A stretch of DNA of 35,434 nucleotides from positions 1-35,434 of the forward strand of contig NZ_JAEMUX010000084.1 in assembly GCF_016598475.1 (NCBI RefSeq). Reading direction: 5' to 3'. Made by a program: the position numbers and the translations under genes. This DNA is from Streptomyces adelaidensis. GTDB taxonomy: Bacteria > Actinomycetota > Actinomycetes > Streptomycetales > Streptomycetaceae. The first letter of the stretch is position 1, and each line of letters begins with the position of its first letter. Positions 7,255-14,736 of this stretch are shown here, piece by piece. Under the pieces are notes generated by a model. The model was given only the letters and a program-made list of their open reading frames with translations. It searched no databases and was not told the DNA's origin.

Positions 7255-8661
7255 GTGCGTATCAAGCGCTTCAAGCGTCTCGTCGGCACCGCACTGGGCA
7301 CCACGTTGGGCACCGCACTGAGCACCACGATCCTGCTGGTCACGCCGGTGCCGGCGGTGGCGGCCGGGCCCGGAGCCGCCGCCGGTACGGCCGCGGGGCA
7401 GGGCCGATTAGACCGAGCCGGGCTGCGCGGCACGCTCGACGCGATCCACGAGGCCGGCATGTACGGCACGTACTCGTCCGTCCGCGAGGGCAGTGACCGC
7501 TGGACCGGCGCGTCGGGTCTCGCCGATGTGGAGACGGGGCGGAAGGTGACGCCGGGGATGCGGCACCGGGTGGGCAGTATCACCAAGACGTTCACGTCGG
7601 TGGCGATCCTGCAGCAGGTGGAGCGGGGCCGCGTCAGCCTCGACGCGCCGGTGACGCGGTACGTCCCGGACCTCTTCCCCGGGGCCGACCGGGAGCGCGG
7701 CGACGCCATCACCGTACGCATGCTCCTCAACCACACCAGCGGCATCGGCGACTACGTCCTCGGCGCCTTCCCCTCCCTCGCCCAGGGCTCCACCACCAGC
7801 CTCGACGAGGGGCGTTTCCGCTCGATCAGCCCGGCGGAACTGGTACGGCTGGGCCTCGCGGCCGACGCCACCGGCCGCCCCGGCGAGCTGCCGGGCTCGT
7901 ACGCCAACACGAACTACGTCATCGCCGGCCTCGTCCTGGAGAAGGTCACCGGGCAGAAGGCGTCGACGTACATCACCCGCCACGTCATCGACCGCGCGGG
8001 CCTGAACCACACGACGTTCCCGCGCACCCCGTACATCAAGGGCCCGCACGCCAAGATGTACGAGTCCTTCTACGGTCTCATCGACCCGCCCCGCGACTAC
8101 AGCGTCTACGACATGTCCTGGGGCTACACCGCGGGCGCGATCATCTCGACCACCGACGACCTGAACCGCTTCTACCGCAAGCTGCTCGCCGGTGACCTCG
8201 TCGGCCGGGAGTCCCTGGCGGAGCTGCGGCGCACGGTTCCGGTGGAGGTCGCCCCGGGCGCCGCCATCGACTACGGCCTGGGCATCTACACCCTCGACCT
8301 TCCCGGCTGCGGCCGCTTCTGGGGCCACGACGGCGGAGTCTTCGGCGCCGGCACCATCAGCCTCACCAGCGCGGACGGCTCCCGCCAGCTCAGCATGGGC
8401 TGGAACCTGATGAAGTACCAGCGCCTCAACGAGGACGGTACGGCCCTGGAACCGAGCCCGATCGACGAGGCGGTCAACGAACACATCGTCGAGGCGCTGT
8501 GCGGGACGCCGGAGACCGGGACGCCGGAGACCGGGGCGGCGGCGGAGACCGGGGCGGCGTCCCGGCCCGCCGCGGCGGCGGATGCGGGCCGAGCCCTTCC
8601 CGACGGTCTGGCCGGAGTGGACCTGTCCACCGGAAGCCGGCCGGTGGCGGCCCTGAAGTGA
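7255..8661 (+). CDS. Secreted serine hydrolase, beta-lactamase / D-Ala-D-Ala carboxypeptidase family
   Basis: A 468-residue paralogue of the protein at 5807. GTG 7255 is chosen because AAGGGGG lies 6 nt upstream and translation from it opens directly on a signal peptide (VRIKRFKRLVGTAL, hydrophobic core, AVAAG). Upstream in-frame sequence is unlike protein. Motifs: Ser108-x-x-Lys111 (GSITKTFT), Tyr216-x-Asn218 (YANTNY) and His358-Asp-Gly (GHDGGVFG). The Ala/Thr/Glu-rich tail after about residue 415 contains short repeats (GTPETGTPETG) and may be a flexible spacer; no LPXTG sorting signal is seen. Likely an extracellular peptidase or esterase of unknown substrate. The dyad at 7095-7118 may control it. 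Confidence 0.9.
   Translation: MRIKRFKRLVGTALGTTLGTALSTTILLVTPVPAVAAGPGAAAGTAAGQGRLDRAGLRGTLDAIHEAGMYGTYSSVREGSDRWTGASGLADVETGRKVTPGMRHRVGSITKTFTSVAILQQVERGRVSLDAPVTRYVPDLFPGADRERGDAITVRMLLNHTSGIGDYVLGAFPSLAQGSTTSLDEGRFRSISPAELVRLGLAADATGRPGELPGSYANTNYVIAGLVLEKVTGQKASTYITRHVIDRAGLNHTTFPRTPYIKGPHAKMYESFYGLIDPPRDYSVYDMSWGYTAGAIISTTDDLNRFYRKLLAGDLVGRESLAELRRTVPVEVAPGAAIDYGLGIYTLDLPGCGRFWGHDGGVFGAGTISLTSADGSRQLSMGWNLMKYQRLNEDGTALEPSPIDEAVNEHIVEALCGTPETGTPETGAAAETGAASRPAAAADAGRALPDGLAGVDLSTGSRPVAALK
8506..8553 (+). repeat. 15-nt tandem repeat in the tail of the serine hydrolase gene
   Basis: ACGCCGGAGACCGGG occurs twice in tandem (8506-8520, 8521-8535), with a third degenerate copy ending at 8553. 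It encodes TPETG-TPETG-AAAETG. The in-frame unit length fits slippage that preserves the coding frame. Confidence 0.7.
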
Positions 8662-8750
8662 CGCTGAACTGACGCCCGTGGGTGGGTAGAACGCTCCCGT
8701 AACGGCCGACGAGCCGCCGATGCACGCCGATGCACCGCAGGGAGTACGTT

Positions 8751-9344
8751 TTGCCCACCTTCGTCATCTTCGACCTGGAGTTCACGACCTGGCCGGGGGC
8801 CATGGAGCAGGACTGGTCGGCCCCCGGCCAACTCCGCGAGATCGTGCAGATCGGCGCGCTGCGCCTGCGCGAGGACCACACCGTCGTCGAGGAGTACGAG
8901 GCGCTGGTCCGGCCGGTGGTGAACCCGGCGCTCTCCCCGTTCTTCACCACCCTCACCGGTATCGACCAGCGGACGGTGGACCGCGACGGCCTCCCCCCGG
9001 CCCGCGCACTGAGCGACTTCCTCGCCTTCTGCCAGGGCGGATCCGTCCTCTCCTACGGCAACGACATGCTCGTCCTCGGCGAGAACATCGGCTGGGCCCG
9101 CGCCCGGGGCGAAGAGATCAAGCACAATGCCCTCGCCCCCGGTTTCCTCAACATCCGCCCCTGGCTCAACACCGTCGCCCCGACCACGGCCGCCACCAAC
9201 TCGGGCCGCCTCTGGCAGGTCCTGGGCCTGCCGTCCCCCGCGCCGGGCGCCGAACACTCCGCCCTCTTCGACTGCCACTCCATCGCGGCGACGCTGAGGC
9301 ACCTGTCCGGTACGGGGGTCAGGCTGCCGAAAGGGCTCCTGTAG
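8751..9344 (+). CDS. DEDDh-family 3'-5' exonuclease
   Basis: A 197-residue exonuclease of the DnaQ/RNase T/ERI-1 group. The TTG start at 8751 is preferred over the in-frame ATG at 8730: CAGGGAG (8738-8744) sits exactly 6 nt before the TTG, while the ATG has no ribosome site and would place this purine run inside the gene. Residues expected to bind two metal ions are Asp8 and Glu10 (IFDLEFT), Asp105 (SYGNDMLV), His169 and Asp174 (EHSALFDCHS, the DEDDh signature HxxxxD). It trims 3' ends of RNA or DNA; ERI-1-like proteins prefer structured RNA, but the substrate is not decidable here. Its stop is 4 bp before the heptamer array that separates it from the convergent HIT-family gene. Confidence 0.85.
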   Translation: MPTFVIFDLEFTTWPGAMEQDWSAPGQLREIVQIGALRLREDHTVVEEYEALVRPVVNPALSPFFTTLTGIDQRTVDRDGLPPARALSDFLAFCQGGSVLSYGNDMLVLGENIGWARARGEEIKHNALAPGFLNIRPWLNTVAPTTAATNSGRLWQVLGLPSPAPGAEHSALFDCHSIAATLRHLSGTGVRLPKGLL

Positions 9345-9348
9345 TCGG

Positions 9349-9488
9349 CCGGTCCCCGGTCTCCGGTCCCCGGTCTCCGGTCCCCGGTCTCCGGTCCCCG
9401 GTCCCCGGTCCCCGGTCTCCGGTCCCCGGTCTCCGGTCCCCGGTCCCCGGTCCCCGGTCTCCGGTCTCCGGTCCCCGGTCCCCGGTCG
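9349..9488. repeat. Minisatellite: 20 tandem copies of CCGGTCY
   Basis: Twenty uninterrupted 7-nt units run from 9349 to 9488. The seventh base is C or T, in the order C T C T C T C C C T C T C C C T T C C, and the last unit ends in G. The block fills the space between the stop of the exonuclease (9344) and the stop of the convergent HIT gene (9489-9491). Every unit contains the palindrome CCGG. Confidence 0.95.
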
Positions 9489-9965
9489 TCAGGGTGTCGC
9501 GAGGCGGTCCAGTTCCTCACCGATCGCTTCGCGCAGCCGGTCGTGCCGGGGCCCGTGCGCGTACCGCTCGTCGCTCCACCGCTCCCGCGGGTACAGCCAC
9601 ACCGGCCTGCCGACCAGTTCCTCCGGCTCCCACTCGTACCGGGGCCACACGTGTACGTGCAGAAACGGGTCGGTGTTCCCGAGGATCTCCAGATTGACCC
9701 GCCGAAACGCCGGATCGAGCCGCCCGCAGGCCCGCTCGACGGCCTCCCCGAGCCGGTCCATGTCCGCCAGGAACGCCGTCCGCCGGTCTCTCGGCAGCTC
9801 CGACAGGCGCCCCACCGCCGGATCGTCCACCAGGAGCACCGAGTACCCCGGCAGGAACTGCACGTCCCCGATCGCCGCGAACCCGGCCGCCATCCTCCGC
9901 ACCACAGTCGGATTCCCACCCCGCAGTGCGCTGCCGATCCGGTCCGCCCGCCAGTCCTCAGCCAT
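9489..9965 (-). CDS. HIT-family nucleotide hydrolase/transferase-like protein
   Basis: A 158-residue protein with the histidine-triad region FLHVHVWPRYEWEP. Against the consensus H-x-H-x-H-x-x the first position is Phe; the second (nucleophile in the family) and third His remain. HIT enzymes cleave dinucleoside polyphosphates or nucleoside phosphoramidates in the cytoplasm. Other visible segments are LPGYSVLLVDDP near residue 40 and RPVWLYPRERW after the triad. ATG 9965 is used; an upstream in-frame ATG at 10031 would run into the argG promoter, and the ribosome site before 9965 is weak. The gene ends at the heptamer array. Confidence 0.8.
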   Translation of the reverse strand: MAEDWRADRIGSALRGGNPTVVRRMAAGFAAIGDVQFLPGYSVLLVDDPAVGRLSELPRDRRTAFLADMDRLGEAVERACGRLDPAFRRVNLEILGNTDPFLHVHVWPRYEWEPEELVGRPVWLYPRERWSDERYAHGPRHDRLREAIGEELDRLATP

Positions 9966-10019
9966 GACGGGCGACCCTACAAGGACGAAGCCGGCGGAGG
10001 GCCGCGCTCGAAAGGGGCT

Positions 10020-10048
10020 TTGCATGATCATGCGTTAGCGTGCATAAT
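10020..10048 (+). promoter_or_regulatory. argG promoter predicting a leaderless mRNA
   Basis: A -35-like TTGCAT (10020-10025) and a -10-like CATAAT (10043-10048, 5 of 6 to TATAAT) are separated by exactly 17 bp. The argG ATG begins 7 bp after the -10 box, where transcription would start, and no Shine-Dalgarno sequence lies in between. Confidence 0.6.
10022..10033. promoter_or_regulatory. Palindrome GCATGATCATGC, candidate ArgR (ARG box) site
   Basis: A perfect 12-bp palindrome overlaps the -35 element of argG, and a related half site, TGCATAAT (10041-10048), overlaps the -10. Paired AT-rich boxes of this kind in front of arg genes are the usual ArgR target, so arginine-dependent repression is likely. 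Confidence 0.5.
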
Positions 10049-10054
10049 CTTCCT

Positions 10055-11515
10055 ATGTCCAAGGTCCTCACCTCTCTTCCGGCCGGCGAGCGCGTCGGCA
10101 TCGCCTTCTCGGGCGGGCTCGACACCTCGGTCGCGGTCGCGTGGATGCGCGACAAGGGTGCCGTCCCCTGCACCTACACCGCCGACATCGGCCAGTACGA
10201 CGAGCCCGACATCGCCTCCGTGCCCGGCCGCGCGAAGGCCTACGGCGCGGAGATCGCGCGCCTGGTCGACTGCCGGGCCGCCCTGGTCGAGGAGGGCCTG
10301 GCCGCACTGACCTGCGGCGCGTTCCACATCCGCTCCGGCGGGCGCGCCTACTTCAACACCACCCCCCTCGGCCGCGCCGTCACCGGCACGCTCCTGGTCC
10401 GGGCGATGCTGGAGGACAACGTCCAGATCTGGGGCGACGGCTCCACCTTCAAGGGCAACGACATCGAGCGGTTCTACCGCTACGGCCTGCTCGCCAACCC
10501 GCACCTCAGGATCTACAAGCCCTGGCTGGACGCCGACTTCGTCACGGAGCTCGGCGGCCGCAAGGAGATGTCGGAGTGGCTGGTCGCCCACCAGCTCCCC
10601 TACCGGGACAGCACGGAGAAGGCGTACTCCACCGACGCCAACATCTGGGGCGCCACCCACGAGGCCAAGACCCTGGAGCACCTGGACACCGGCGTCGAGA
10701 CCGTCGAGCCCATCATGGGCGTCCGGTTCTGGGACCCCGAGGTCGAGATCCTCACCGAGGACGTGACGATCGGCTTCGACCAGGGCCGCCCGGTGACGAT
10801 CAACGGCAAGGAGTTCGACTCCGCCGTGGACCTCGTCATGGAGGCCAACGCCATCGGCGGCCGCCACGGCCTCGGCATGTCCGACCAGATCGAGAACCGC
10901 ATCATCGAGGCGAAGAGCCGCGGCATCTACGAGGCCCCCGGCCTGGCCCTCCTCCACGCCGCGTACGAGCGCCTCGTCAACGCCATCCACAACGAGGACA
11001 CCCTCGCCCAGTACCACACCGAGGGCCGTCGCCTCGGCCGGCTGATGTACGAGGGCCGCTGGCTCGACCCGCAGGCCCTGATGATCCGGGAGTCCCTCCA
11101 GCGCTGGGTCGGCTCCGCCGTCACCGGCGAGGTCACCCTGCGGCTGCGGCGCGGCGAGGACTACTCGATCCTCGACACCACCGGCCCCGCCTTCAGCTAC
11201 CACCCCGACAAGCTCTCCATGGAGCGCACCGAGGACTCCGCCTTCGGCCCCGTCGACCGCATCGGCCAGCTCACCATGCGCAACCTCGACATCGCCGACT
11301 CCCGCGCCAAGCTGGAGCAGTACGCCGTCCTCGGCCTCCTCGGCTCCGCCAACACCTCCATCGGCGCGGCCCAGGCCGCCGCGACCGGCCTCATCGGCAC
11401 GATGCAGGAGCTGCCCGAGGGCGGCGCCGAGGCCATCGCCTCCCGCGGCGAGACCACCGGCTCCGACGCGGACGAGCTGCTCGACCGCGCGGCGATGGAG
11501 TTCGGCACGGACTGA
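10055..11515 (+). CDS. argG: Argininosuccinate synthase
   Basis: Catalyses ATP-dependent condensation of citrulline and aspartate to argininosuccinate, the penultimate step of arginine synthesis, in the cytosol. The 486-residue length fits the long form of ArgG, against about 400 for the short form. The pyrophosphate loop AFSGGLDTS is near residues 18-26. Other characteristic segments are GQYDEPDIA, GDGSTFKGNDIERF, EKAYSTDANIWG and SANTSIGAAQAAATG. ATG 10055 is supported by the promoter geometry: the upstream in-frame ATG at 10040 lies before the predicted transcription start. No other arg gene is adjacent. In Streptomyces argG is often far from the other arg genes, in a chromosome arm prone to deletion. 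Confidence 0.97.
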   Translation: MSKVLTSLPAGERVGIAFSGGLDTSVAVAWMRDKGAVPCTYTADIGQYDEPDIASVPGRAKAYGAEIARLVDCRAALVEEGLAALTCGAFHIRSGGRAYFNTTPLGRAVTGTLLVRAMLEDNVQIWGDGSTFKGNDIERFYRYGLLANPHLRIYKPWLDADFVTELGGRKEMSEWLVAHQLPYRDSTEKAYSTDANIWGATHEAKTLEHLDTGVETVEPIMGVRFWDPEVEILTEDVTIGFDQGRPVTINGKEFDSAVDLVMEANAIGGRHGLGMSDQIENRIIEAKSRGIYEAPGLALLHAAYERLVNAIHNEDTLAQYHTEGRRLGRLMYEGRWLDPQALMIRESLQRWVGSAVTGEVTLRLRRGEDYSILDTTGPAFSYHPDKLSMERTEDSAFGPVDRIGQLTMRNLDIADSRAKLEQYAVLGLLGSANTSIGAAQAAATGLIGTMQELPEGGAEAIASRGETTGSDADELLDRAAMEFGTD

Positions 11516-11553
11516 CGCCCACCGACTCCCCTGGCTCCACGGACTCCACCGGC

Positions 11554-11590
11554 GAGGCCGGCTCGACGCCCACCACGTCGAGCCGGCCTC
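11554..11590 (+). terminator. argG terminator, 15-bp perfect stem
   Basis: GAGGCCGGCTCGACG (11554-11568) pairs perfectly with CGTCGAGCCGGCCTC (11576-11590) across the loop CCCACCA. It lies 38 bp after the argG stop and separates argG from the chaperone operon. Confidence 0.85.
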
Positions 11591-11784
11591 AGGTGTTTCC
11601 GCCCGCGCCGGCCAAGCAGTTCATCGACGGACACCGCACCGGCGCAGGCCCTCCCGGCTCGTCCGCACAGCGCGACCCGGCGACCCGGCGACCCGATGAC
11701 GCCTGCGACAGCCAGCACCCCCGTGGTGTTGTGAACCTATCGGGGTGATGTCCTCCATTGGCGACCAGTGTTGTCGTTCTCCGT

Positions 11785-11821
11785 GCCAGACTGGCGGGGC
11801 AACGGGGAAACTGCCACTGGC
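11785..11821. promoter_or_regulatory. Two short dyads upstream of the chaperone operon
   Basis: The 359-bp gap between argG and the AAA+ gene holds the argG terminator and, nearer the operon, GCCAGACTGGC (11785-11795) and GCCACTGGC (11813-11821). Both are symmetric around one central base and share the half site GCCA/TGGC. They lie 54-90 bp before the GTG start, where an operator would be expected. No convincing -10/-35 pair was found. Confidence 0.25.
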
Positions 11822-11874
11822 TCCGGCCCGCTCCGGGAGGACGGTGTGCCGGGAACGGGTACGGGGATGCTGTC

Positions 11875-14736
11875 GTGTTGTCGCTCTTCCCGGAAGGGAT
11901 CTTCACTCCACACGCGTTGCTGGACGAACGCGCGATCGACGTTCTCGCGGTGGCGACGCAGCGCTGCTCGGGAACGGTCCGCCCGAGTGACATCCTGTAC
12001 GCCGCGATCGACTCCGGCGACCAGGCGGTGCTGTCCGCACTCGCGCTCACGCTCGCCGAAGGCGCCCAACCGCGGCATGTGCTGGAGACCATCGCGGCGT
12101 ACAACCCCGAGAACCGGGGCGGAGAAAGCTTCGACTTCGACGGACGGCGTGAGCGGTTCGCGGCGGACACCCTGGCGGCCCTCGACGGCTTCGCCGCGGA
12201 GTTCGGCCAGGACCAGGACCGGCTGCGCCCGGTCTGCCTCGAACTGCTCGTCGCCGCTGTCCTGGACCATCCCGACCCCGGTGACCAACGGTTTCTGGGC
12301 ATCCTCGACACCGTGGCCGCCGCACGGACCTTACGGGACCGGGTGCGCGTCAGCACCGAGCCGCCGCCCCCGCTGCTGGACGCCACCGGGCGGCTGCGTT
12401 CCGAGGAGTTCTCGGCGGACGCCTGGGCGGTTCTGGAGCAGGCCGCGGAGCGCGCCGGGGAGTTGGGGTACGACCGGCTGCTGCCCCCGCACTGCTTTGT
12501 GGCTCTGCTGAGCGAGACCGAAGGGATGACCGAGCGGCTCGTCCGGCTCCAGATCCCGCCCCAGCTGGGCCTGGCGAAAGTCGCGGAGATGCTGAGCGGC
12601 GCCTTCCGGCTGTCCCAGCACGGAAAGGACACGCCGCCGCTGCACCGGGACGGCCTGGGCGAGCAGATGCTCGACCTGCTCCGACGGGCCCGGCACGCCG
12701 CCGTGGTCTGGGGTGCCGAACTGATCGACACACCGCATCTGCTCGACGCCCTGCTGGAGGATCCGCAGCCGAGGCTCGCGTCGGTGCTGCGGACGGACCC
12801 GCTCAGGGTGGACCTCGCCCGGATGCGTGAGCTGCTCGCCCAGTCCGTGCGGGAGGCCCGTGCCTCGGGACCGCGCGAGGTCGCCTTCCGGTTACCGCCG
12901 GAGTCACCGCCCGCCGAGGACCTCACCTGGCTGGCCCGAACCCAGGGGATCGCACCCGCCCGGCACCTGGAGCGCTACTTCGACGCCCTGGGCCGCGCCC
13001 TGCACCGTACGACCGACAACCATGTGCTGATCACCGGCCCCGCCGGAGTCGGCACCACCACGCTGGTGCGCGAACTGGCCAGGCGCGCGGCCGCCGGAGA
13101 GTTACCCTTCCTGCGGCGGAAGCGGCTGCTGCGCGTCGACTGCCGCGACATTCCGGAGACCGAGAGCGGCGCCAGACTCGCCCGGATCATCGCCCATGTC
13201 GCCGGACGCACCGATCTCATCGTGTGCCTGGACGGGCTCGGCTCCATCCTCACCGGCCCCCAGGGCACCGATCACGTACCGGCCCTGCGCAGTGCGCTCA
13301 AGGAGCGCCGGATCCACCTCGTGGGGGTTCTCTCCGGCCAGGAGTACGACGATCTGCTGGCCGCCGACCACGCCTTGCGCGAACTCACCACCCGTATCGA
13401 CATGACCGAGCCGGACCGGGCGTCCGCCCGGGACATGGTCCGGCAGGCGGCGGACGCGCTGGAAGCGGAGTTCGAGGCCGGGGTCGACGACCGGGCCGTC
13501 GACCGGGCGGTCGTCCTGTCCGGGGACTACATACTCAACCAGCGGCTGCCGCTCGCCGCCGTCAAGGTGCTCCGCCGGGCCTGTGAGGACCTCGACTACC
13601 GCCGTACGCAGATGGGGGACTCCCGGGCCGTCGTGGACACGGACGACGTCGTGCGGGTGATCGCCGAGGTGTCGGGCGTGCCCGCGGGGCAGATCGCCGG
13701 CACGGGGGGCGAACGGACCGACTACGAACAGGCGTTGAGCGGCTCGGTCTTCGGCCAGAAGGAAGCGGTCGAGGTCGTCGCGAGCGAGCTGCGCCGGATC
13801 AAGGCGGGTCTGGCGGGCGCGAGCGGCGGCCCCGCCTCGGTGATGCTCTTCGCCGGGCTGACCGGCACGGGCAAGACCGAGCTGGCGAAGACCGTCGCGG
13901 GTTTCTACTCCTCCTCCAAACGCCTGCAGACCTACCCCATGGAGAACTTCTCCGAGGCGCACAGCGTGTCGGGGATCATCGGCTCCCCACCGGGCTACGT
14001 CGGCTTCGAACGCGGCGGCCGCCTCATCAACGAGCTGAACGCCGACCCGTACTGCGTGTTCCTGCTCGACGAGGCGGAGAAAGCCCACCCCGAGGTGTGG
14101 CGGCCGTTCCTCAATCTCTTCGACGAGGGCTGGATCGTCGACCAGCGGGGCGTCAAGGCCCACGGCGACCGGGCGATCTTCATCCTCACCAGCAACGCGG
14201 GCCAGGAGGTCATCTCCCGGATGACCCGGGAGGGCAGGCCCGACGACGAGATCGTCGCCAGGGTCAAGGAGGCGCTGCTCCAGGTCGGGAGGGGCTCGCA
14301 CGGCGGTCCTGTCTTCTCTCCCGAGTTCGTGGCCCGTATCCGCCGGATCATCGTCTTCCGCCCGCTGGACCTGGCCGCGATGACCGGCATCTGCCGCAAG
14401 CTGGTCGACCGGCAGCGCGAGTTCTGGTCGGTCAAACGGGAGAAGGAACTGATCGTCCCCGATGCCCTGATCGGCTACGCCGCCGGGCAAGGACACGCGC
14501 TGAACGAGAAGTCGGGCGGCAAGGAGGGCGGCCGCATCATCGCGAAGCTGCTGTCGGACCTGGTCGAGAACCCCATCCTCCTCGAACAGGAGCGCAGGGA
14601 GGACGAGTTCCGCCGGTGCGCCCGCATCGAGCTCGGCTTCCACCACGACGGCGCCGGCGCACCTCGGACGCACGTCCACTTCCGCCCCGCCCCCAAGGGC
14701 CCGGCGGGAAAGGAAGCGGGGCCGGGCCATGAGTGA
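11875..14736 (+). CDS. ClpA/ClpB-like double AAA+ protein with degenerate first ATPase domain
   Basis: A 953-residue Hsp100-type unfoldase, first gene of the chaperone operon. GTG 11875 follows GGGGA by 7 nt; sequence upstream in this frame is not protein-like. Residues 1-350 are helical and resemble Clp_N half-repeats (SDILYAAIDSGDQAVLSALA, PHCFVALLSETEG, TPHLLDALLED). The first AAA+ domain has lost key residues: its Walker A is GPAGVGTTT, with Thr394 where Lys belongs, and its Walker B is VCLDGLG, with Gly454 in place of Glu. The second is intact: GLTGTGKTE (Lys667), LLDEAEKAHPE (Asp732, Glu733), pore-loop Tyr708 in PPGYVGF, TSNAG sensor and Arg821 finger. No ClpB-type coiled-coil M domain is seen between the ATPase domains, nor an obvious ClpP-binding loop. 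It overlaps the kinase gene by 8 nt. Confidence 0.88.
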   Translation: MLSLFPEGIFTPHALLDERAIDVLAVATQRCSGTVRPSDILYAAIDSGDQAVLSALALTLAEGAQPRHVLETIAAYNPENRGGESFDFDGRRERFAADTLAALDGFAAEFGQDQDRLRPVCLELLVAAVLDHPDPGDQRFLGILDTVAAARTLRDRVRVSTEPPPPLLDATGRLRSEEFSADAWAVLEQAAERAGELGYDRLLPPHCFVALLSETEGMTERLVRLQIPPQLGLAKVAEMLSGAFRLSQHGKDTPPLHRDGLGEQMLDLLRRARHAAVVWGAELIDTPHLLDALLEDPQPRLASVLRTDPLRVDLARMRELLAQSVREARASGPREVAFRLPPESPPAEDLTWLARTQGIAPARHLERYFDALGRALHRTTDNHVLITGPAGVGTTTLVRELARRAAAGELPFLRRKRLLRVDCRDIPETESGARLARIIAHVAGRTDLIVCLDGLGSILTGPQGTDHVPALRSALKERRIHLVGVLSGQEYDDLLAADHALRELTTRIDMTEPDRASARDMVRQAADALEAEFEAGVDDRAVDRAVVLSGDYILNQRLPLAAVKVLRRACEDLDYRRTQMGDSRAVVDTDDVVRVIAEVSGVPAGQIAGTGGERTDYEQALSGSVFGQKEAVEVVASELRRIKAGLAGASGGPASVMLFAGLTGTGKTELAKTVAGFYSSSKRLQTYPMENFSEAHSVSGIIGSPPGYVGFERGGRLINELNADPYCVFLLDEAEKAHPEVWRPFLNLFDEGWIVDQRGVKAHGDRAIFILTSNAGQEVISRMTREGRPDDEIVARVKEALLQVGRGSHGGPVFSPEFVARIRRIIVFRPLDLAAMTGICRKLVDRQREFWSVKREKELIVPDALIGYAAGQGHALNEKSGGKEGGRIIAKLLSDLVENPILLEQERREDEFRRCARIELGFHHDGAGAPRTHVHFRPAPKGPAGKEAGPGHE

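Noticed and set aside
8730..8750. ATG at 8730 as start of the exonuclease
   Set aside because: No ribosome site precedes it, and the best one in the area lies downstream of it, placed correctly for TTG 8751.
9349..9488. CRISPR or regulatory-repeat array
   Set aside because: Units are 7 nt with no spacers, so it is a simple minisatellite.
11589..12926. Minus-strand frame opposite the start of the AAA+ gene
   Set aside because: Ser/Arg-rich shadow sequence, no ribosome site, no recognisable domain.
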